From NCBI GenBank assembly GCA_016875665.1, contig VGPA01000024.1, positions 1 to 11,650 on the forward strand: 11,650 nucleotides of DNA, in the 5' to 3' direction. This stretch comes from Chloroflexota bacterium (lineage in GTDB: Bacteria; Chloroflexota; Limnocylindria; P2-11E). A model generated the notes under the pieces. That model had not been told where the DNA came from. It searched no databases and saw only the letters and a program-made list of their open reading frames with translations. How positions within the stretch are numbered: position 1 is the stretch's first letter; the number at the start of each line of letters is the position of its first letter. Shown one piece after another: positions 7,004 to 11,650 of this stretch. The position numbers were made by a program, and so were the translations under genes.

Positions 7004-8659
7004 CTACGTTGTCTTCTCGCGCTCGGATGAGGCCGTCGCCAGAGCGCGCTCCGCGAGCGCGGTCGGCAGCCCGCCGGTCCCGCACAGCGTGTCATGGAAC
7101 TCGCGCAGGCCCTCGGTCCCGGTGCGCCCGGTGCGCGCCAGCCATCGCGTGCGGATGTCGACGATCTCGAGCATCCCCGTGAGGTATGACGACGCCTGAG
7201 TGGGCCACTGACAGTAGCGGCCCACCTCGCCGCGTGCGACGGGACCGGGGAGGTTCGCGCGCTCGTGCATGAACGCGACGGCCTCGTCGAACGTCATCTC
7301 GCCGAAGTGCAGGCTCGTGTCCACCACGATGCGGGCGGCCCGGAAGATCGTCGCCTCGTATTGGTACAGCAGCTGCCGCGGGTCGGTGAAGAACCCCTGT
7401 TCGCGCATCATGCGCTCGGCGTAGAGCGCCCAGCCTTCGTTGAAGTACGACGTGGAGAACACCTTGCGCACCGCCGACGGATGGCGCTTGGCGGTCACGA
7501 GGTGCCAGTGGTGGCCGGGGTACGCCTCGTGCACCGCCGTGGTCGGGATGTTGTGGGTCGAGTTCCCTTCGAGCCGCTTGTCGATCTCGGACTGCGACTC
7601 GCCGTCCGGCGGGAACGGGACGAAGAAGTGGCCGAGGAGAGAGGGTAGGAAGGCCGGCGGTCGCTGGTAGGAGGCGACCGCGAGCACCGGCCGCTGGAAG
7701 TGCGGCGACGGCACGACCGCGCAGCGCTCGCCCGGCGGCAGCGTGACGAGACCGCGCTCGTCCAGGAAGCGGCGCGCGCGCTCGGTCCACTCGGCGTATT
7801 CGGCGCGCATGCCCTCGGGGTCGGCGGCGTGGAGGTGGTTCAGGCGCTCGCAGAGCGGAGCCCAGTCGTCCGAGCCGTCGATCTCGCGCGCGATGCGGTT
7901 CGCCTCCGCCACGAGCAGGTCGTACTGCTCGCGTCCGCGCTCGCGGAGCTCGCGCGCCGTGTAAGGGAGCAGCTCCTTCTCCCGGAGGAGCGCGGTGTAC
8001 AGCGCTTCGCCGATCGCGTATCCGCCCGACGCGCGCCGCAGGTTCGCCTCGAGGTACGCGTGGAACGAGCGGCACGCGTCGCCCGCCTTCGCGCCCGCGG
8101 CCTCCAGGCGCGCGCGCTGCGCTGGATCGGCCGCCTCGGCCGGAAGCAGCTCGCGCACGTACCGCTCGGCCGCCTTCGCCTGCCCGAGCGCCCGCTCGGC
8201 GTAGATCGGCGGCACCGCCGCCCAGTCGAGGTTGGCCTCGCCCTGGCGCAGGTTGCGGACCAGCCCCTCGAGGCGGGCGACGGCGGCGTCGACGAGATCC
8301 TTCTCGCCGCGGAGACGGTGCAGGAACAGGATGAAGATGCCGTTCAGGCCGGGGCCGAGGTAGTCACCCGGCTGCCGCCGCCACATCAAGTGCGACTCCA
8401 TCAGCTGGGCACCCCGCACCACCGAGACGAAGAGCTCCCGGTCGATCCGCTCGTCCGGGCTCAGGTCGGCGTCGGGGAAGGCGCGCATCTCGGCGAGCGA
8501 GTCCGCGCGCCATGCCGCGCGGGCATCCTCGGCCGCGGCGGAGAGGTCGACCGAGCGCTCGTCGTACTCGGTGAGGCCGAGCGACGACGCCCCGGCTGGG
8601 TTGTCCGCGTAGACCTCGCGCAGCCTGGCGTCCATCGCGCGCGCGAACGCTCCCGGCAC
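7004..8659 (-). CDS. DUF885 family protein, putative zinc metallopeptidase
   Basis: The product (551 residues) matches the DUF885 family, helical proteins resembling gluzincin peptidases. The diagnostic site HEAYPGHH (377-384) supplies the HExxH-like zinc ligands and catalytic glutamate, and NEGWALYAE (407-415) gives the third ligand region. Upstream is the usual long helical part, including an LGPGLNGIF stretch (101-109). No signal peptide is seen, so a cytoplasmic location is likely. The substrate is unknown, and peptidase activity is inferred from the family. The start is chosen as GTG 8659 because a GGGGAGG ribosome site lies 7 bases upstream; the ATG at 8635 has none. The open frame runs further upstream to 9358, but that part is antisense to ligD and not family-like. 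The TAG stop touches a GTG triplet of the cytochrome gene, so the two genes probably form an operon. The start faces ligD across 28 bases. Confidence 0.9.
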   Translation of the reverse strand: MPGAFARAMDARLREVYADNPAGASSLGLTEYDERSVDLSAAAEDARAAWRADSLAEMRAFPDADLSPDERIDRELFVSVVRGAQLMESHLMWRRQPGDYLGPGLNGIFILFLHRLRGEKDLVDAAVARLEGLVRNLRQGEANLDWAAVPPIYAERALGQAKAAERYVRELLPAEAADPAQRARLEAAGAKAGDACRSFHAYLEANLRRASGGYAIGEALYTALLREKELLPYTARELRERGREQYDLLVAEANRIAREIDGSDDWAPLCERLNHLHAADPEGMRAEYAEWTERARRFLDERGLVTLPPGERCAVVPSPHFQRPVLAVASYQRPPAFLPSLLGHFFVPFPPDGESQSEIDKRLEGNSTHNIPTTAVHEAYPGHHWHLVTAKRHPSAVRKVFSTSYFNEGWALYAERMMREQGFFTDPRQLLYQYEATIFRAARIVVDTSLHFGEMTFDEAVAFMHERANLPGPVARGEVGRYCQWPTQASSYLTGMLEIVDIRTRWLARTGRTGTEGLREFHDTLCGTGGLPTALAERALATASSEREKTT

Positions 8660-8687
8660 CGGCGCACCTCCCCGCGAGAATGCAGGG
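8660..8687. promoter_or_regulatory. 28-base divergent gap between DUF885 gene and ligD
   Basis: Both neighbouring genes start from the edges of this gap and are read away from each other. It contains the DUF885 ribosome site and the start of a three-codon ATG-CAG-GGG-TGA minicistron running into ligD. It is too short for two separate conventional promoters, so at least one promoter must lie inside the opposite gene. No -10 or -35 boxes are recognisable. Confidence 0.4.
8667..8671 (-). promoter_or_regulatory. Ribosome binding site that fixes the DUF885 start
   Basis: The + strand reads CCTCC here, giving GGAGG within GGGGAGG on the - strand, 7 bases before GTG 8657-8659. This spacing selects the GTG over the ATG at 8633-8635. 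Confidence 0.65.
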
Positions 8688-11069
8688 GTGAGTCTCGCCG
8701 AATACCAGCGCAAGCGCGATTTCGGGAGGACGCCCGAGCCCAAGGGCCGGACGCCGGTGGACCAGGGCGCCCTGCGGTTCGCGGTCCACCGCCACGACGC
8801 GTCCCACCTGCACTGGGACGTCCGGCTGGAGATGCGCGGCGTGCTCGCCTCGTGGGCGATCCCGAACGGCCCGCCGCTCGAAGCCGGGAAGCGCCGGCTC
8901 GCGGTCCACACCGAGGACCACCCGATCGAGTACCTCGACTTCCACGGCGTGATCCCCGACGGGTACGGCGCCGGCACTATGACCATCTGGGACACCGGCA
9001 CGTACGACCTGCTCCTCGCCAAGGAGGACCGCGAGTTCAAGGTCCACTTCCACGGAAACCGGCTCCAGGGGGAGTGGGTGCTCGTGCACACCGGACAGAA
9101 CGCCGGCCGCGACTGGCTGATGATCAAGCACGGGACGCCGCCGAAGGACGACCCGCTCGCCTGGCGCATCGAGCCGCAGCTCATCGCAGTGACCGCGGAG
9201 GAGCCGTTCGACTCGCCGGACTTCGCGCACGAGATCAAATGGGACGGCGTGCGTGTGGTCGCGTTCGTCGATGGCGGCGAGGTCCGTGTGCAGACGCGGC
9301 GCCTCCTCGACCGGACCAAGCAGTACCCGGAGCTGCAGGAGCTCGGACCGGCGCTCACCGGCGCCTACCAGGCCATCGTCGACGGCGAGATCGTGGCGCT
9401 CGACGAGAAGGGCGTGCCGTCGTTCCAGCGAATTCAGTCGCGGATGAACGTCGAGGGCGAGTCCGAGGTCCGCCGCCTCCGCAAGACGACGCCCGTGGTG
9501 TTCTACCCGTTCGACATCCTGTGGGCCGACGGGGTCGACCTGCGGCCGCTGCCGCTGCGCGAGCGGGTGGCGCGGCTGGACGCCGCGATCACGCCGATGG
9601 GCGCGACCCGCAAGTCGGAGCGGTTCGTCGGCGACGGCATCGCGCTGGCGGCGGCCGCGAAGGAGCACGGCTTCGAGGGCGTCGTGGCGAAGCGGCTCGA
9701 CGCGCCGTACACGAGCGGGCGGTCCGCGACCTGGATCCGCGTGAAGAACCGGAAGACGATCGACTGCGTCATCGGCGGCTGGACCGACGGGCAAGGCGCG
9801 CGCGCGTCACTCGGGTCGGTGCTCGTCGGCGTGTACCGGGGCGAGGAGCTCGTGCCGCTAGGCGGCGTGGGCAGCGGCTTCAGCGAGAAGACGGTGCGGG
9901 ACGTGCTGGCGACCCTGCGCTCGCGCGAGCAGCCGGTCTCGCCGTTCGCCTCGCCGCCCAAGGACTTCGCGAAGGCGCATTGGGTCGCGCCCGAGCTCGT
10001 GTGCGAGGTGGAGTACACGGAGATCACGGGCGAGGGCCAGCTCCGCCAGCCGGTGTTCGTGGGCCTGCGCTCCGACAAGGACCCGCGCGAGTGCGTCGGG
10101 ATGGAGCGCGCGATGAGCGCCAAGGCGGCCCTGCGCGCCGCCGCGACCGAGGCCACCGCGAAGCCCAGGGCCGCGAAGGCGGCCAAGGTGCCCTCGATCC
10201 TGTCCGTCGACGGCCACTCGCTGCGTCTCACGAATCTGGAGAAGGTGCTCTTCCCCGAGGACGGCTACACCAAGGCCGACCTGATCCGCTACTACACCGA
10301 GGTCTCGCCGTACCTCCTGCCCTGGCTGCGCGACCGCCCGCTCACGCTGAAGCCCTTCCCGGACGGGATCGCCGGCGCGTCCTTCTATCAGAAGGACAAG
10401 CCCGAGTTCACGCCGCGCTGGATCCGCTCGTGGCGCGACGAGGACGCGGGGCGCGAGGGCGGGATCGACTACGTGCTCGCGAACGACCTCGCCACCCTGA
10501 TCTGGCTCGCCAACTACACGGCGATCGAGATCCACCCGTGGCTCGGCCGCGTGGACAAGCCCGACCTGCCGGACACGGCGATCATCGACCTCGATCCGTC
10601 GACCCGCGCGACGTGGGATGACGTGCGCGAGGCGGCCCGCCTGGTGCACGAGGTCCTTGATGCCATGGGGCTGGTCGGCGTGCCCAAGACCACCGGCTCG
10701 CGCGGCATCCACATCCTCGTCCCGATCGAGCGCCGCTACTCCTACGAGGAGTCGCGCGGCTTCGTGGATCGGGTGGGCAAGGCCGCGCGCGAGAAGGCGC
10801 CCAAGCTGATCACGCTCGAGTTCCAGAAGGACAAGCGGCGCGGCATCTACGTGGACTTCCTCCAGAACGTGCGCGGCAAGACGACCGCCGGCCCCTACAG
10901 CGTGCGGCCGATCCGCCGCGCGCCGGTCTCGGCCCCGCTCGCGTGGGACGAGCTCGGCGCGGTCGGACGGCCCGACGCGTTCACCATCGCGACGATGACG
11001 GCGCGGCTCGCCGCGGTGGGCGACCTGCTTGCGCCCGCCGTGGCGTTGGCGCAGCGTTTGCCGAAGTGA
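8688..11069 (+). CDS. ligD: Multidomain NHEJ DNA ligase LigD (phosphoesterase-ligase-polymerase)
   Basis: LigD trims, fills in and seals DNA ends held by Ku. All three domains are present in 793 residues, in the Pseudomonas-type order PE-Lig-Pol. (1) 3'-Phosphoesterase, about 1-165: HDASHLHWDVR with H36, H42, D44 and R46, then DHPIEY with H78 and Y82. (2) ATP-dependent ligase, about 175-475: adenylated K184 in EIKWDGVR, VDGEIVA (231-237), EGVVAKR (330-336), WIRVK (349-353; the first lysine common at this motif is Arg), then an OB fold. (3) Primase-like polymerase, about 505-790: TNLEKVLFPEDGYTK (515-529), metal ligands D634 and D636 in IIDLDPS, GSRGIHI (670-676) and D723 in YVDFLQN. An Ala/Lys-rich linker (about 478-500) joins ligase to polymerase. 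The start GTG 8688 gives the standard N-terminus SLAEYQRKRDFGRTPEP, although only AGGG directly before it resembles a ribosome site. ku is encoded nearby on the other strand. Confidence 0.96.
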   Translation: MSLAEYQRKRDFGRTPEPKGRTPVDQGALRFAVHRHDASHLHWDVRLEMRGVLASWAIPNGPPLEAGKRRLAVHTEDHPIEYLDFHGVIPDGYGAGTMTIWDTGTYDLLLAKEDREFKVHFHGNRLQGEWVLVHTGQNAGRDWLMIKHGTPPKDDPLAWRIEPQLIAVTAEEPFDSPDFAHEIKWDGVRVVAFVDGGEVRVQTRRLLDRTKQYPELQELGPALTGAYQAIVDGEIVALDEKGVPSFQRIQSRMNVEGESEVRRLRKTTPVVFYPFDILWADGVDLRPLPLRERVARLDAAITPMGATRKSERFVGDGIALAAAAKEHGFEGVVAKRLDAPYTSGRSATWIRVKNRKTIDCVIGGWTDGQGARASLGSVLVGVYRGEELVPLGGVGSGFSEKTVRDVLATLRSREQPVSPFASPPKDFAKAHWVAPELVCEVEYTEITGEGQLRQPVFVGLRSDKDPRECVGMERAMSAKAALRAAATEATAKPRAAKAAKVPSILSVDGHSLRLTNLEKVLFPEDGYTKADLIRYYTEVSPYLLPWLRDRPLTLKPFPDGIAGASFYQKDKPEFTPRWIRSWRDEDAGREGGIDYVLANDLATLIWLANYTAIEIHPWLGRVDKPDLPDTAIIDLDPSTRATWDDVREAARLVHEVLDAMGLVGVPKTTGSRGIHILVPIERRYSYEESRGFVDRVGKAAREKAPKLITLEFQKDKRRGIYVDFLQNVRGKTTAGPYSVRPIRRAPVSAPLAWDELGAVGRPDAFTIATMTARLAAVGDLLAPAVALAQRLPK

Positions 11070-11611
11070 AGGGCGCGGTCCTCCTCGCGCCGGGCGCCAG
11101 CGGTAGCGCCGAGCAGCCGATCCTGCGCAAGCTCGACGCCCTTCTGGTGAAGCGCGGGTTCGTCGCGAAGCGCATCGGCTTCACCAGCAAACGCGCGAGC
11201 CGCGGCTACGTGAAGGAGCTCGAGGACATTCGCCGCGAGCGCGACGCGCTGCGCGCCGCGCACCCCGGGCCCTTCGCGCTCGTCGGCCGGTCCTTCGGCG
11301 GCCGCATGTGCGCGTTCTTCGCCGAGCAGGAGCCCCCGGACGCGCTCGTGATCCTCGGCCACCCGATCTCGCCGCCCGGCCGCCCGCGGCCCGCGGACGA
11401 GGCGACCCTCGCGGCGCTGGTCTGCCCGACCCTCGTCATCCAGGGCGATCGCGACGCGCTCGGGCCGCTCGAGGTGGTGGAGCGCGCGGCGGCGCACAAT
11501 CCGCGGGTCGACATCGTCACGCTCGCGAACACCGGACACACCTGGGGGCCGACCGAGCCCGAGGGGCTCGCCCAGGCCGTGCGCTGGCTGGAGGCGCACC
11601 TCCACTCCTAG
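11066..11611 (+). CDS. Small alpha/beta hydrolase (KANL3/Tex30-like)
   Basis: This 181-residue product has the outline of a compact alpha/beta hydrolase of the KANL3/Tex30 or dienelactone-hydrolase-like group. The first strand is KGAVLLAPGASGS, the nucleophile elbow is GRSFGG with S76, the acid is probably D130 (or D128) in IQGDRDALGP, and the histidine is H158 in NTGHTWG. No signal peptide is visible, so it should be cytoplasmic. The substrate is unknown, and similar proteins are often annotated only as hydrolase. The start is GTG 11066, overlapping the ligD TGA as GTGA; no separate ribosome site is seen, so translation is probably coupled to ligD. The frame stays open upstream to 10943, but that part lies within ligD and precedes the first strand of the fold. 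The gene ends 39 bases before the window edge, a stretch showing only a run of seven C (11625-11631). Confidence 0.85.
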   Translation: MKGAVLLAPGASGSAEQPILRKLDALLVKRGFVAKRIGFTSKRASRGYVKELEDIRRERDALRAAHPGPFALVGRSFGGRMCAFFAEQEPPDALVILGHPISPPGRPRPADEATLAALVCPTLVIQGDRDALGPLEVVERAAAHNPRVDIVTLANTGHTWGPTEPEGLAQAVRWLEAHLHS

Positions 11612-11650
11612 GCGGCTCGCACGACCCCCCCGGCCGTTTTCCGACACTCT

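Noticed and set aside
8660..9358. N-terminal extension of DUF885 to 9358
   Set aside because: The extension is entirely antisense to the conserved ligD 5' part and matches no family. A good ribosome site marks GTG 8659.
7700..10621. Very long open frame on the + strand (973 codons) across the DUF885 and ligD genes
   Set aside because: It is antisense to DUF885 and out of frame in ligD. Its translation is Arg/Ala-rich low complexity with no domain, typical of shadow frames in GC-rich DNA.
11612..11650. Possible terminator at the right edge (CGGCCG then TTTT)
   Set aside because: The CGGCCG palindrome has no loop and no longer stem, so no terminator hairpin can be supported.

Overview
The window is G+C-rich, densely coding bacterial DNA. 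Nine protein genes fill almost all of it, the longest non-coding stretch is 88 bases, and no RNA gene, mobile element, CRISPR array or phage gene was seen. Gene order and protein types suggest a high-GC bacterium of Gram-positive or Chloroflexota affinity: comEC next to holA, pyrG next to a small fsa-type transaldolase (both neighbourhoods known from Bacillus), Ku plus a multidomain LigD, and a membrane-anchored dihaem cytochrome c. The Chloroflexota or related assignment is inference, not proof. The content is mostly housekeeping and chromosomal, with no sign of recent transfer.

Layout. On the + strand at the left lie the 3' part of comEC (DNA uptake channel, cut by the window edge) and holA (DNA polymerase III delta, the clamp-loader subunit). 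Five genes follow on the - strand, transcribed right to left: a DUF885 putative metallopeptidase (starts 8659), a dihaem cytochrome c (starts 6994), ku (starts 6153), pyrG (CTP synthase, starts 5276) and fsa (transaldolase-like aldolase, starts 3624). On the + strand at the right lie ligD (NHEJ 3'-phosphoesterase/ligase/polymerase, starts 8688) and a small alpha/beta hydrolase that overlaps its stop codon.

Function. Ku and LigD together form a two-component non-homologous end-joining system. They sit about 2.5 kb apart on opposite strands, separated by the DUF885-cytochrome pair. Several junctions are very tight: holA and fsa share 4 bases of their stop codons, pyrG and fsa overlap in ATGA, ligD and the hydrolase overlap in GTGA, and DUF885 and ligD diverge from a 28-base gap. 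These overlaps suggest translational coupling within each set.

The observations most worth checking are: holA has no ATG, GTG or TTG at its conserved N-terminus (an ATC sits exactly where the start is expected); the pyrG leader can fold so that its ribosome binding site is paired; the short region upstream of ku holds two mutually exclusive hairpins; the ligD-DUF885 divergent gap contains a three-codon minicistron overlapping the ligD start; and an uncharacterised hydrolase is coupled to ligD. I found no strong evidence of a wholly new system.
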